Source of the DNA: DASXAQ01 sp036406615 | Lineage (GTDB): Bacteria > Actinomycetota > UBA4738 | Direction: 5' to 3' | DNA: 64,000 nt | Assembly: GCA_036406615.1 (NCBI GenBank) | Contig: DASXAQ010000069.1 | Coordinates: forward strand, 24,154 to 88,153 | Shown: positions 7,809 to 16,415 of the stretch, piece after piece | Layout of the letters: each line of letters starts with the position of its first letter | Numbering within the stretch: position 1 is the stretch's first letter | The notes under the pieces: model-generated | What the model saw: the letters and a program-made list of their open reading frames with translations, nothing else | Told to the model about the DNA's origin: nothing | Databases searched by the model: none | Made by a program: the position numbers and the translations under genes

Positions 7809-9239
7809 CTACACCAACACGCCGTGGACGAAATACCAGGCGAAGATCGCGGCGACCACGTACATCAGCGGGTGGACGTCGCGGGCGCGCCCGCGCAGGA
7901 CCGCGATGACGGTGTACGAAAGAAACCCGGCGCCGACGCCGTTCGCAATGCTGTACGTGAACGGCATCATCACCATCGTCAGCAGCACCGGGATCCCGAT
8001 CCCCGGATCGGTCCATTCGATGTCCTTGACGATCGTCATCATGAAGTAGCCGACGATCACCAGGACGGGCGCCGTCGCCTCGGGCGGGATCACGCCGGCG
8101 AGCGGCGACAGGAACAGGCAGAGCAGGAACAGCACGCCGACCACGACCGACGTCAGCCCCGTGCGGCCGCCCTGGCTCACGCCCGCGGCGCTCTCGATGT
8201 AGGTGGTGTTCGATGACGACGAGGCCGCGCCGCCGGCCGCCGCCGCCAGCGAGTCGACGAGCAGCACGCGGTTCATGCCGGGCAGCCGTCCCCGGTGGTC
8301 GAGCAGCTTCGCCTCCCCGCTGATGCCGATCACCGTGCCCATCGTGTCGAAGAAGTCAGACAGCATGACGGCGATCACGATGGCCAGGGCCGTCCCCCAG
8401 CCGAGGACCTTGAAGAAGGAGAACGAGAAGTTCCCCACCAGGGCGAAGTTGGGGGTCGAGGCCCAGGTGCTGGGCCACTTGGCCACCGCCGGCCCCACCG
8501 AGGCCCAGATCTTGCCGTGGCCCCAGATCGCGTTGATCAGGGCCGCCACCACGGTTGTGCTCACGATGCCGATGAGCAGCGACCCCTTCACTCTTCGGGC
8601 CACCAGGGTGGCCGTGATCGCCAGTCCGATGGCGAACGTCAGGATGCGAAGCGTCGTCAGGTCCGGCGCCAGCGTGACGACGGTGCCGGAGGTGTCGCTG
8701 TGGATCACGATGCCGGCGTTGACCAGCCCGATCAGGGTGATGAACAGACCGATGCCGATCCCGATGGCCCGTTTGAGGTCCATGGGGATCGCGTTGAGGA
8801 CCGCCTCGCGAAAGCCGGTCAGCACCAGCGCCGAGATGACCAGGCCCTCGACGACGATCACGCCCATCGCCTGCGGCCACGACAGCTTGTCAGCACCGAC
8901 GAGGGTGAACGCGACGAACGCGTTCAGGCCGAGCCCGGCTGCCAGCGCGAACGGGTACTTCGCGTAGAAGCCCATCAGCAGCGTCATCGCGCCGGCCACC
9001 AGCGCCGTCACGGTGAGCACCTGGTCGAACGGCAGCGACGTCCCGGCCGGGTCCTTCACGGCGCCGAGGATCGCCGGGTTGACGAACAGGATGTACGCCA
9101 TCGTCAGGAACGTGGCGAACCCCGCGGCGATCTCGGTGCGCACCGTCGAGCCGCGCTCGCTGATGTGGAAGTAGCGGTCGGCCAGGGCTCCCCATCCCTG
9201 CGACCGCGCCGTCTCGTGGGGGGTTTCGGTTCGCGCCAC
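7809..9239 (-). CDS. AzgA-type adenine/hypoxanthine/guanine permease
   Basis: A 476-aa NCS2-superfamily membrane transporter with about 12-14 helices. The AzgA/PbuG subfamily marks are AGFATFLTMAYILFVNP near the N-terminus, GLGLNAFVAF, SDFFDTMGT and SSSNTTYIESAAGV. It should import purine bases by proton symport. GTG 9239 follows GGGAG by about seven bases. The leader contains a large GC hairpin (9261-9292). The gene is divergent from the His-motif protein at 9369 and convergent with fbiB. Exact base specificity is not readable. Confidence 0.9.
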   Translation of the reverse strand: MARTETPHETARSQGWGALADRYFHISERGSTVRTEIAAGFATFLTMAYILFVNPAILGAVKDPAGTSLPFDQVLTVTALVAGAMTLLMGFYAKYPFALAAGLGLNAFVAFTLVGADKLSWPQAMGVIVVEGLVISALVLTGFREAVLNAIPMDLKRAIGIGIGLFITLIGLVNAGIVIHSDTSGTVVTLAPDLTTLRILTFAIGLAITATLVARRVKGSLLIGIVSTTVVAALINAIWGHGKIWASVGPAVAKWPSTWASTPNFALVGNFSFSFFKVLGWGTALAIVIAVMLSDFFDTMGTVIGISGEAKLLDHRGRLPGMNRVLLVDSLAAAAGGAASSSSNTTYIESAAGVSQGGRTGLTSVVVGVLFLLCLFLSPLAGVIPPEATAPVLVIVGYFMMTIVKDIEWTDPGIGIPVLLTMVMMPFTYSIANGVGAGFLSYTVIAVLRGRARDVHPLMYVVAAIFAWYFVHGVLV

Positions 9240-9260
9240 CGCCGCTCCCTTCCAGACGAA

Positions 9261-9292
9261 GCCCGGGCGCGGCCCCCGCGCCGGACCCGGGC
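9261..9292 (-). other. Leader hairpin upstream of azgA
   Basis: Two alternative stems overlap: an inner 7-bp GGCGCGG/CCGCGCC with a 3-base loop, and outer GCCCGGG/CCCGGGC arms (9261-9267 with 9286-9292). It lies 22 bases before the GTG in the presumed azgA leader. No known riboswitch match was recognised. Confidence 0.35.
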
Positions 9293-9368
9293 GGGCCAGA
9301 GGGGAAGGCCACCGAAGCATACGGACCAATAGAGTCGGGGTGCAACGCGAGCGAGCCGAGGATCGCGA

Positions 9369-10184
9369 GTGGCCAACCGGAAATCGAAGCGTCGGACGGG
9401 CAGGGGTTCGCGACCGCGCGCGAGCGGGTCCGCCGGTTCGGCCTCCGCCGCGCGCGCGGCGCCGGCGAGCCGCCGGGCGACGACATCCTCGTCCGTGCGA
9501 TCGAAGTCGGTGCGCGCCGGCGGCCGCCCCGCGGGCTCCTCGCGCGGGCGGGTGCGATGGGCCCGCTGGCTGGTGCCGGCCGTCATCGTGGCGGCGGGGC
9601 TGACGTTCGTCCAGTGCTACAAGACGCAGTCCCCGGCCACCGGACCCGTCTACGTGAAGAACGGATCCACCGTGGACCCCTCGACGCTGCCCGGCATGCA
9701 GACCGGCGCGCCACCCTGGGGCCCGGGCACGCAGGACCTGCGCCAGCGCCTGGTCGCCATCGGCCTGCCCCCGACCGACGGCGGCGCCATGCACATCCAC
9801 GCTCACCTGGACGTCTTCGTCGAGGGCCGGAGCGTCCCCGTGCCGGCGCAGATCGGCATCGACCCCCAGGCGGGGTTCCTGGCCCCGCTGCACACGCACG
9901 ACGGTTCGGGCATCGTGCACGTGGAGTCCCCGGTGGTTCGGACGTACACGCTCGGGGAGTTCTTCGACGTGTGGGGGGTGCGGCTGACCGCGACGTGCCT
10001 CGGCGACGAGTGCGCCTCGGGCGACCGGGCGGTGCGCGTCTGGGTGGACGGGCACCCGGCCACCGGTGGCGACCCAAGACACCTGGCGTTGTTCGCGCAC
10101 GAAGAGATCGTGGTCACGTTCGGCTCCCCGGAGCAGGTACCCGACCCGATCCCGTCGAGTCACGGGTTCCCGTTCGGCTCCTAG
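9369..10184 (+). CDS. Membrane-anchored His-motif protein, paralogue A
   Basis: A 271-aa protein: a basic, low-complexity cytoplasmic tail (1-~66), one membrane helix (~67-80), then an exported domain. That domain has HIHAH (142-146), HTHDGSGIVHVESP (175-188), YTLGEFFDVWG and a CX4C pair (C210, C215). The gene at 44363-45190 encodes the same architecture and motifs. Family function is unknown to me; the clustered histidines and paired cysteines suggest metal binding or a redox role (inference). The start is GTG 9369; a TAGAGT hexamer about 30 bases upstream may be its -10. Confidence 0.8.
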   Translation: MANRKSKRRTGRGSRPRASGSAGSASAARAAPASRRATTSSSVRSKSVRAGGRPAGSSRGRVRWARWLVPAVIVAAGLTFVQCYKTQSPATGPVYVKNGSTVDPSTLPGMQTGAPPWGPGTQDLRQRLVAIGLPPTDGGAMHIHAHLDVFVEGRSVPVPAQIGIDPQAGFLAPLHTHDGSGIVHVESPVVRTYTLGEFFDVWGVRLTATCLGDECASGDRAVRVWVDGHPATGGDPRHLALFAHEEIVVTFGSPEQVPDPIPSSHGFPFGS

Positions 10185-10222
10185 TCGCCGGGCGGCCGGG
10201 AGCCCGGCCGCTGCCCGCTGCG

Positions 10223-11806
10223 CTAGGTGTACGTCACCTGGCAGTCCTCCACGGTGCCGCCGCTCGTCGGGCAGGCGATGGAGCCGTTCTGGAACGTCGA
10301 GGTGTCGGTGCCGTTCGCCGAGACGACGTCCGAGGTCGGGAACCCGAGCGCGCCGGTCGCCTCGCCGACCGCATCGTATTCCTGCTGGATGAGCCCGTGG
10401 ACCTCGTAGGCGCCCGTCGCCGACGACCAGTAGATCGCGCCGTCGGCGAACTCCTGCTTGAGGCCCGAGCCGATCGCGGTCTGCGGCGACGTCGCCAGCC
10501 CCGGAGAGCACGTCAGGTCGTCGTACTTGGTCCGGATGTCGCCGGTCACGTTCATGTTGACGTTCGAATAGAACCGCGTCGACTTCAGGCCGAGCGCCGC
10601 CTGCAGCGTGGTGCCGGACAACGTGATCGAGCGGGTCGTGCCGACGACCGTGGTCGTCACGATCCGCCCCGACGACGAGCGTGACGTGTTCAGGAACGAC
10701 GTGGCGTCGCCGATGTCGGTGCCCGTGTACGACGCGATGTCGTCGCCGATCTGCGCGCCGGTAAGCGTCGTCTGCCATGTGCGGTTGGGATTGATCGATG
10801 TGTAGTCGCCCGGGTCGCATTCGGCCGTCAGGTACGGCACCTGCGTGCCGCCGAAGGCGGCCGAGTTCGACTCGGTGTACCCGCCGGTCGACGACGAGTA
10901 GTTCGCGCTGATCACCGCGCCACCGTACTCGACGACGCGCCACGACGAGTCGTCGGACGCCTGCACCCACCGGGAGCCGTCGAAGCCAGACTCCTCGTCG
11001 TACCCGATGTAGGTCTGGTCCTGCCCCGACGCGTAGACGGCGCAGTTGCACACGGGACGGTTCTGCCCGGCCGTCAGCGCCATGTGGACCGCGTACGTGC
11101 GGGCGGCCGTGGCCTGCGCCTTCAGCGCCTCCATCGGCCAGCTGGCGGGAACCTCGGCGATCCCGTACACGTACGCGTTCGTCGGCACGACCGCGATCAG
11201 CCGGCCGCGGTAGACGCCGCCCGACGTGTAGACGTTGAACTCGAAGTAGCCGCGCTTGTACTCGTGCCCGGTGTCCGGGACCGACACGATCGTGTTCTGG
11301 TCGGCGTAGTTCGCGTACAGGTCGCTCGTGGTGCCGCCCCAGCCCTTGCCGCCGACGTACGTGCCGGTCTGGCGCTTGACCCAGAACTTGCCGTCGGCGT
11401 GGAACTCGATCGTCCACGTCTGCCCCTTCGGGATGGTGGCCACCAGGGTCCCGGTGTCCGGATCGTTCAGCCGAAGCACGACCGAGCCGTTCGTCGCGTC
11501 GAGCTTCGTGCTGCCCTGGTCCTGGACGAGGCCGACGCGGATGTTCGCCGGCGAGGAGACCAGGGCCGTCGACGTGCCCTCGTAGTAGTAGACGAGCATG
11601 CCGCGGTACTTCCACCCCTCCTGCGCCAGGCCGTAGATGCCGTACTGGCCCATCCCGACGCCGTGGCCCCAGCCGGCGCCGTAGAACGTGAAGGACGACG
11701 CGGCGCCGGCGGCGCCGGGCCGCGCAGCGACCAGGCCCGCGGCCGCCGTCAGGAGCAGGACGAAGGCCGCGGCCGGTGATCGCGTCCGTCGCACGACGCC
11801 GTTCAC
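10223..11806 (-). CDS. Exported SpoIID/LytB-domain protein with C-terminal LGFP-like repeat
   Basis: A 527-aa protein with a signal peptide (hydrophobic run ~14-36 ending in AGA), the GWGHGVGMGQYG motif just after it, a SpoIID domain (IAEVPASWPMEALKAQA, AARTYAVH, STGGYTESN) and a C-terminal LGFP-type segment (GAIYWSS...GALGFPTSD). SpoIID-type proteins cleave denuded peptidoglycan strands or modify amidases; LGFP repeats bind the envelope. GTG 11806 overlaps the preceding stop as GTGA; a second in-frame GTG at 11794 is possible. It is the last gene of the polysaccharide operon. Confidence 0.88.
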   Translation of the reverse strand: MNGVVRRTRSPAAAFVLLLTAAAGLVAARPGAAGAASSFTFYGAGWGHGVGMGQYGIYGLAQEGWKYRGMLVYYYEGTSTALVSSPANIRVGLVQDQGSTKLDATNGSVVLRLNDPDTGTLVATIPKGQTWTIEFHADGKFWVKRQTGTYVGGKGWGGTTSDLYANYADQNTIVSVPDTGHEYKRGYFEFNVYTSGGVYRGRLIAVVPTNAYVYGIAEVPASWPMEALKAQATAARTYAVHMALTAGQNRPVCNCAVYASGQDQTYIGYDEESGFDGSRWVQASDDSSWRVVEYGGAVISANYSSSTGGYTESNSAAFGGTQVPYLTAECDPGDYTSINPNRTWQTTLTGAQIGDDIASYTGTDIGDATSFLNTSRSSSGRIVTTTVVGTTRSITLSGTTLQAALGLKSTRFYSNVNMNVTGDIRTKYDDLTCSPGLATSPQTAIGSGLKQEFADGAIYWSSATGAYEVHGLIQQEYDAVGEATGALGFPTSDVVSANGTDTSTFQNGSIACPTSGGTVEDCQVTYT

Positions 11807-12816
11807 CCCTCCAGGACCAGCCCGGCCCCGACGCGCGCGCCCTCGCACGTCACGCCCTCGGGGATGCCGGCGCCCTCGGCCAGCACCGCCCCGTCCACCA
11901 CGGCGCCCCGCCCGACGATCGAGTGCGGGCCCAGGATCGAGCCGCGGACCCTCGCGCCCTGCCCGACGACCGCGCCCGCCAGCAGCACCGAGTCCTGCAC
12001 CTCGGCGTCGTCACCCACCACCGTGTTGGGACCCGCCACGACCCACTGGCCGAGGCGCGCGCCCCGGTCGATGCCCGCGTCCCCCGCGAGGTAGGGCGAC
12101 GCATACGAGAGGCCCTTCACGCGACCGGCCAACGCGTCGAACGTCGCCCGCAGGTACTTCTCGGGCGTGCCGAGGTCCATCCAGTACGCGTCCGCGACGT
12201 AGCCGTACATCGGCACGCGCGCGGAGATCAGGCCGGGGAAGACCTCGGTCTCGATCGACACCGGCCGCGTCGTCGCCACGCCCCGGATCGCGACCGGCTC
12301 CAGGACGTACGTGCCGGCGTTGATCAGGCCGGGCATACGGTCCGTGGGCTTCTCGCGGAACTCCAGCACGCGCGCGTCGGCGTCGAGCGTCACCAGGCCG
12401 TACGGCCGCGCGTCGTCCACGGGCTCGAGCGTGATCGTCGCGATGGCGCCGTTCGCGCGATGAAACGCCAGCAGCGCGGTCAGGTCCAGGTCGGTCAGGA
12501 TGTCGCCGTTCAGCACGAAGAACGTGTCGTCCAGGTGCCGCGCGGCGTTCGCGATGGCGCCCGCGGTGCCGAGCGGCGTCTCCTCCGTGATCCAGGTGAC
12601 CCGCGGGTCGCCGTGGCGCTCCTCGAGGAACGCGGCGAACGCGGCCTCCAGGTACGACGACGACAGGATCACCTCGTGGACGCCGTGGGCCGCAAGGTGA
12701 TCCAGCACGTGGTGCAGGAACGCGCGGTCCACCAGCGGGATCAGCGGCTTCGGGATGGTCTCGGTGAGGGGCCGCATCCGCGTCCCCTCCCCCCCGACCA
12801 GGACGACGGCCCGCAT
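11803..12816 (-). CDS. NDP-sugar pyrophosphorylase with left-handed beta-helix domain
   Basis: A 337-aa sugar-1-phosphate nucleotidyltransferase. The N-terminal VLVGGEGTRMRPLT plus PKPLIPL signature binds the nucleotide; residues after ~245 are hexapeptide repeats (VVAGPNTVVGDDAEV, GAVVGQGARVRGSILG) forming a left-handed beta helix. This layout is shared by actinobacterial mannose-1-phosphate guanylyltransferases and related enzymes; the sugar is not certain. It begins 2 bases after the stop of the upstream glycosyltransferase and overlaps the SpoIID gene by GTGA, so it is tightly coupled in the operon, supplying activated sugar. Confidence 0.9.
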   Translation of the reverse strand: MRAVVLVGGEGTRMRPLTETIPKPLIPLVDRAFLHHVLDHLAAHGVHEVILSSSYLEAAFAAFLEERHGDPRVTWITEETPLGTAGAIANAARHLDDTFFVLNGDILTDLDLTALLAFHRANGAIATITLEPVDDARPYGLVTLDADARVLEFREKPTDRMPGLINAGTYVLEPVAIRGVATTRPVSIETEVFPGLISARVPMYGYVADAYWMDLGTPEKYLRATFDALAGRVKGLSYASPYLAGDAGIDRGARLGQWVVAGPNTVVGDDAEVQDSVLLAGAVVGQGARVRGSILGPHSIVGRGAVVDGAVLAEGAGIPEGVTCEGARVGAGLVLEG

Positions 12817-12818
12817 GG

Positions 12819-13721
12819 CTAGCGCTCCCCCCTGCGGCGCGAGACCACCTCGGCCCACATCGTGAGCACCAGCCATGCCGCCGGCCGAAGGGCGGCCCGC
12901 GCGCCCGGCGAGCGGCGCTTCACGAAGTAGCGGTACATGCTCCGGGCGTGCTCCTGCGTCATGCGGCGCTTCCCACGGGTGACGCTGCCGACTGCGTGCA
13001 CGACGTCGAGCTCCGGCGTGAACCACACCTCCCACCCATCCTCGCGCAGGCGGGTGCACAGGTCGAGATCTTCGACGTACAGGAAGTAGTCCTCGTCGAA
13101 CACGCCGACGCGGTCGAGGGCCTCGCGGCGCAGCAGCATGCTCGAGCCCGACACCCAGTCGACCTGGCGCTCCGTGGAGCGGTCCCACCCGGCCATCGTG
13201 TACGCCCGGCTCCACCGGTTGTTCGGCGCGAACGGGGCCAGCATCGCGTGCCCGGCCGCCTCGGCGTAGGAAGGCACCTTGCGCGCCGACGGGTAGACGG
13301 CGCCGTCTTCGGTTCGGGTCAGCACGCCGATCGCGCCCGCCCGTGGATGGCCCGACGCGACCTTCAGCACACCGCCGAGCGTCCCTCCAGCGATGCGCGC
13401 ATCCGGGTTGAGCAGGAAGACCCAGTCCGCGTCCGATGCTCGGATGCCCTGGTTGGCCGCCGCGCCGAACCCGCGGTTGGCGACGTTGTGGATGACGCGA
13501 ACGACCGGGAACGCGTCGCGCGCGCGGTCGGCGCTGCCGTCGCCCGAGTGGTTGTCCACCACCACCACCTGGACCCGCGCGTCGCCGGTGGACTCCAGCA
13601 CCGAGGCGACGCAGCGGGACAGGTCCTCACCGCTGTTCCAGTTGACGATCACCACCGAGACATCGGCGGTGGGCGTCGTGCCGGAGCGTTCGTCGGAGGC
13701 GGGTCCGGCGGTCACGGTCAC
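12819..13721 (-). CDS. Family 2 glycosyltransferase (rhamnosyltransferase-like)
   Basis: A 300-aa GT-A enzyme with VSVVIVNWNSGEDL, VVVDNHSGDGS, the LLNPDAR metal site and an EDYFLYVEDLDLCTRL motif typical of rhamnosyl- and galactofuranosyl-type transferases. The start is GTG 13721, whose last two bases form the stop of the small membrane gene (GTGA). The open frame extends upstream but is antisense or out of frame with conserved genes there. The acceptor is unknown; the context is surface polysaccharide assembly. Confidence 0.9.
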   Translation of the reverse strand: MTVTAGPASDERSGTTPTADVSVVIVNWNSGEDLSRCVASVLESTGDARVQVVVVDNHSGDGSADRARDAFPVVRVIHNVANRGFGAAANQGIRASDADWVFLLNPDARIAGGTLGGVLKVASGHPRAGAIGVLTRTEDGAVYPSARKVPSYAEAAGHAMLAPFAPNNRWSRAYTMAGWDRSTERQVDWVSGSSMLLRREALDRVGVFDEDYFLYVEDLDLCTRLREDGWEVWFTPELDVVHAVGSVTRGKRRMTQEHARSMYRYFVKRRSPGARAALRPAAWLVLTMWAEVVSRRRGER

Positions 13722-14149
13722 GTTCGCGAGACCAGCACGATCCCCGCGATGATGCACGCCACCCCCGCCCACCGCAAGGGTGCGACGGTCTGGTCCAGCG
13801 CGAACCGGTCGAACAGCAGGATGAACACGTACGTGAGCGACGCGAAGGGGTACGCGTACGACAGCTGCGTGCGCCCGAGCACCAGCAGCCACACGGCGGC
13901 GGACACGGCGAACGTGATCAGGCCCAGCCACACCCATACGTCGGAGGCGATGCGGGTGAACGTGCCGGCCGGGTCGCGCAGGCTGATCGGGTTCGCGCCG
14001 TCGGCGGTGACGACGTTCATCCCGTGCTTGAGCGTGAGCTGGGCAACGGCGGCCAGGAACACGGACGTCAGGATCAGGGCGAGCAGCAAGGTGGTCTTCC
14101 TTCCTTTCGTGGTCCCGCCGCGCGCGGGAGCATCGGAGCCGGTCTTCAC
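13718..14149 (-). CDS. Small four-helix EamA/EmrE-like membrane protein
   Basis: A 143-aa protein with four predicted helices (about 20-40, 65-85, 90-110, 120-140). The pattern AAVWLLVLGRTQLSYAYPFASLTYVFILL matches small-multidrug-resistance/EamA half-transporters such as ArnE and ArnF, which flip lipid-linked sugars. Its place between two glycosyltransferases supports a flippase role (inference). GTG 14149 overlaps the preceding stop (GTGA), and its own stop overlaps the next start. Confidence 0.8.
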   Translation of the reverse strand: MKTGSDAPARGGTTKGRKTTLLLALILTSVFLAAVAQLTLKHGMNVVTADGANPISLRDPAGTFTRIASDVWVWLGLITFAVSAAVWLLVLGRTQLSYAYPFASLTYVFILLFDRFALDQTVAPLRWAGVACIIAGIVLVSRT

Positions 14150-15207
14150 GTTCGATCCTTGGCGATGGTGGGCGAGACGGGGCCACCAGCGTAGCGGGAA
14201 CCCGTCGGATCGGCGGGCGAGCCACGCGTCGGTTCGAACCGTTCGACGACGCGGCGAAGGGCGATCGCCAGCTCGGCGTCGCCCCCCACCACCTCGTCGG
14301 CCGGCCCGGCCTGCTCGGGCAGCCCGCCGGCGGCGCAGACCACCGCCGGCACGCCGAACGCGTGGGCCCGGGCGAGCACGCCCGAGGACCACGACGACCG
14401 GTACGCGAGCACCAGGACGTCGGCCGCCGATATCCACAGGTCGAACGCCTCATCGTCGACGAACCGCTCCAGGAGCGTCGCGCCGTCCACGTCGGCACAG
14501 CGACGGCGAAGCGCGTCGACGAACGCCTCGTTCTCGGCGGTGGCGTCGCGGATCGATCCGACCACGTACAGGCTGCCGCCGCGCGCGGATGCGAACGCCT
14601 CGACGGCGCGGTCCGCGCCCTTCGACGGCTGCAGGAAGCCGGGGCAGACGAACACCGGCGGCGGGCCGTCGACCCCCAGGCGGCGGCGGGCCTCGTCGCG
14701 GGGCACGCCGGCGTGCGTGCGGACGCGGTGCTCGATCACCGCGCCGCGCAGCGGCAGCCCGTAGTCGCGCGCCACCGCCCGGCGCTCCGCGTCGGTGTGG
14801 AACCGCAGCGACGGCGCGGCGCGAAGCGCGAGGCCCAGCAGGACGTAATCGGGCCGCAGGCGCATGGGGCGGTCCGCCTCGTGCACCAGGATGCGCGTGC
14901 GTCGCCGTCGCACCACCAGCCACAGCAGGGCGAGCGACGTGGCGATCTTCGACAGCGGCGCGCGCGGACGGTAGTACAGGGCCGGCTGGAAGTGGATCAG
15001 GAGCAGGTCGAAGCGACCGCCGATGCGCGCGGCCGCCAGGAACGGCCGGCCACCGAAGAACGGCACCCGCACGTCGCCGTCGCCGTCGGGCGGCGACAGC
15101 ACCGTCACGCGGTCGCCGGCGGCGCGGAGCTCCTGCACCTGATCGCGGGCGTACGCGCCGATCCCGCAGTGCCGCGGGGGATACGAGGACACGACCAGGA
15201 CGTTCAC
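14146..15207 (-). CDS. Family 4-like glycosyltransferase (GT-B)
   Basis: A 353-aa GT-B protein. The N-terminal VVSSYPPRHCGIGAYARDQ contains the glycine loop of GT4 enzymes; the C-terminal half has CPGFLQPSKGADRAVEAF and SWSSGVLARAHAFGVPAVV, the sugar-nucleotide phosphate region. It resembles the GT4 at 17838 in its opening motif (SPLPPATSGIADYSAE), so the two probably act on the same glycan. It lies 28 bases after the ABC ATPase gene in the same operon. Confidence 0.88.
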   Translation of the reverse strand: MNVLVVSSYPPRHCGIGAYARDQVQELRAAGDRVTVLSPPDGDGDVRVPFFGGRPFLAAARIGGRFDLLLIHFQPALYYRPRAPLSKIATSLALLWLVVRRRRTRILVHEADRPMRLRPDYVLLGLALRAAPSLRFHTDAERRAVARDYGLPLRGAVIEHRVRTHAGVPRDEARRRLGVDGPPPVFVCPGFLQPSKGADRAVEAFASARGGSLYVVGSIRDATAENEAFVDALRRRCADVDGATLLERFVDDEAFDLWISAADVLVLAYRSSWSSGVLARAHAFGVPAVVCAAGGLPEQAGPADEVVGGDAELAIALRRVVERFEPTRGSPADPTGSRYAGGPVSPTIAKDRT

Positions 15208-15235
15208 GGGCGGCCCCCGGCTCGGTGCGGGCGGG

Positions 15236-16411
15236 TCACAGCCGCTCCGTCCGGCACTCGACCGGGATGTAGACGGCGCCCGGGTCCTCCTCGCCGCGCA
15301 CCACGTCGAACGAGTAGTGCTGCTCCTGCAGGTGGTACACGCGCCGCGCGTCGCGCGAGTGCACGCCGAGCGTGACGTAGTAGCGGCCGTTCACGAGCGG
15401 GAGGCTTCGGAGCACGAACTGCACGCGGTGCTTGCCCTCGAACGTGTCCCACCGCACGCCGCGCCAATCGCTGTTGGTCCCGTACACCAGGCGGTTCTGG
15501 TCGTCGTGGATGGCGAACGACACCACCGGGTTCTGCACGGGCGCGTGCGCCTTCAGGTCCATCTGGATCGTCATCGCGTCGCCGGGCGCGAAGATCTCGT
15601 GCGCGCCGCCGCCTTCCCGGAAGATCTCGGCGGACACGATCTCCACTTCCTTGGTCCCCGTGTCCCAGCCGTACGCCAGGTCCTGCTTGCTCATCAGCAG
15701 GCGGAAGTCCCGCACGACCTCGCGCGCCTCGCCCTGCGCGTAGATCGCGCCGTGGTCCAGCACGAGCACCCGGTTGCACACGCGCAGCACCTGGTCCGGC
15801 CAGTGCGTGACGAAGACGATCGTTCGTCCGTCGCGTTGGAACGCCGACACCTTCTCGAAGCACCGCTGTTGGAACGCGAGGTCGCCGACGGCCAGTACCT
15901 CGTCGATGAGCAGGATCGCGGGGTCCACGTGGACGGCGATCGCGAAGCCCAGCCGCACGTACATGCCGCTCGAGTAGAACTTCACCTGCGTGTCGACGAA
16001 GTCCTCGAGCTCGGCGAACCCCACGATCTCGGGGAACAGCCGGTCGGTCTCCTGGCGGGTCAGCCCCATGATCGCCGCGTTCAGGTAGACGTTCTCGCGC
16101 CCGGTGAGCTCGGGATGGAACCCGGCCCCCAGGGCCAGCAGCGACGCGATGCGTCCCCGCGTGGTGACCCGGCCCTCGTTCGGACGCAGGATCCCCGCGA
16201 CGATCTTCAGCATCGTCGTCTTGCCCGAGCCGTTCGGACCCAGCAGCCCGAGCGTCTCGCCCTCGTCAACGTGGAACGAGACGTCGCGCAGCGCCCAGAA
16301 CTCCTCGGCCGTCACGCGGAACCGGATCAGCCGCTCCTTGATCGAGTGCGGCCGCTCGCGGTACCGGCGAAAGCGCTTGCCGACCTCCTGGACATCGATC
16401 GCGACCGTCAC
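15236..16411 (-). CDS. wzt: Polysaccharide ABC exporter ATPase with Wzt-type carbohydrate-binding C-terminus
   Basis: A 391-aa protein. The ATPase has Walker A GPNGSGKT (58-65), signature FYSSGMYVRLGFA, Walker B ILLIDEVLAVGD and the switch His in FVTHWPDQ. After ~250 an extra beta-rich domain (PVVSFAIHDDQNRLVYGTNS) matches the Wzt C-terminal domain that recognises the glycan end before export. It is encoded 4 bases after the permease gene, forming the ABC-2 exporter pair. Confidence 0.92.
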   Translation of the reverse strand: MTVAIDVQEVGKRFRRYRERPHSIKERLIRFRVTAEEFWALRDVSFHVDEGETLGLLGPNGSGKTTMLKIVAGILRPNEGRVTTRGRIASLLALGAGFHPELTGRENVYLNAAIMGLTRQETDRLFPEIVGFAELEDFVDTQVKFYSSGMYVRLGFAIAVHVDPAILLIDEVLAVGDLAFQQRCFEKVSAFQRDGRTIVFVTHWPDQVLRVCNRVLVLDHGAIYAQGEAREVVRDFRLLMSKQDLAYGWDTGTKEVEIVSAEIFREGGGAHEIFAPGDAMTIQMDLKAHAPVQNPVVSFAIHDDQNRLVYGTNSDWRGVRWDTFEGKHRVQFVLRSLPLVNGRYYVTLGVHSRDARRVYHLQEQHYSFDVVRGEEDPGAVYIPVECRTERL

Positions 16412-16415
16412 GCGC

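Noticed and set aside
9243..11615. Long minus-strand frame joining the purine permease to the SpoIID region
   Set aside because: Only the permease part is conserved; the rest is out of frame with the SpoIID gene and antisense to the His-motif gene.
14231..14250. GGTTCGAACC resembling a tRNA T-loop
   Set aside because: No acceptor or anticodon stems around it; it lies inside a glycosyltransferase gene.
12948..15272. 774-codon plus-strand frame over the glycosyltransferase genes
   Set aside because: Low-complexity shadow; conserved glycosyltransferase motifs are all on the minus strand.
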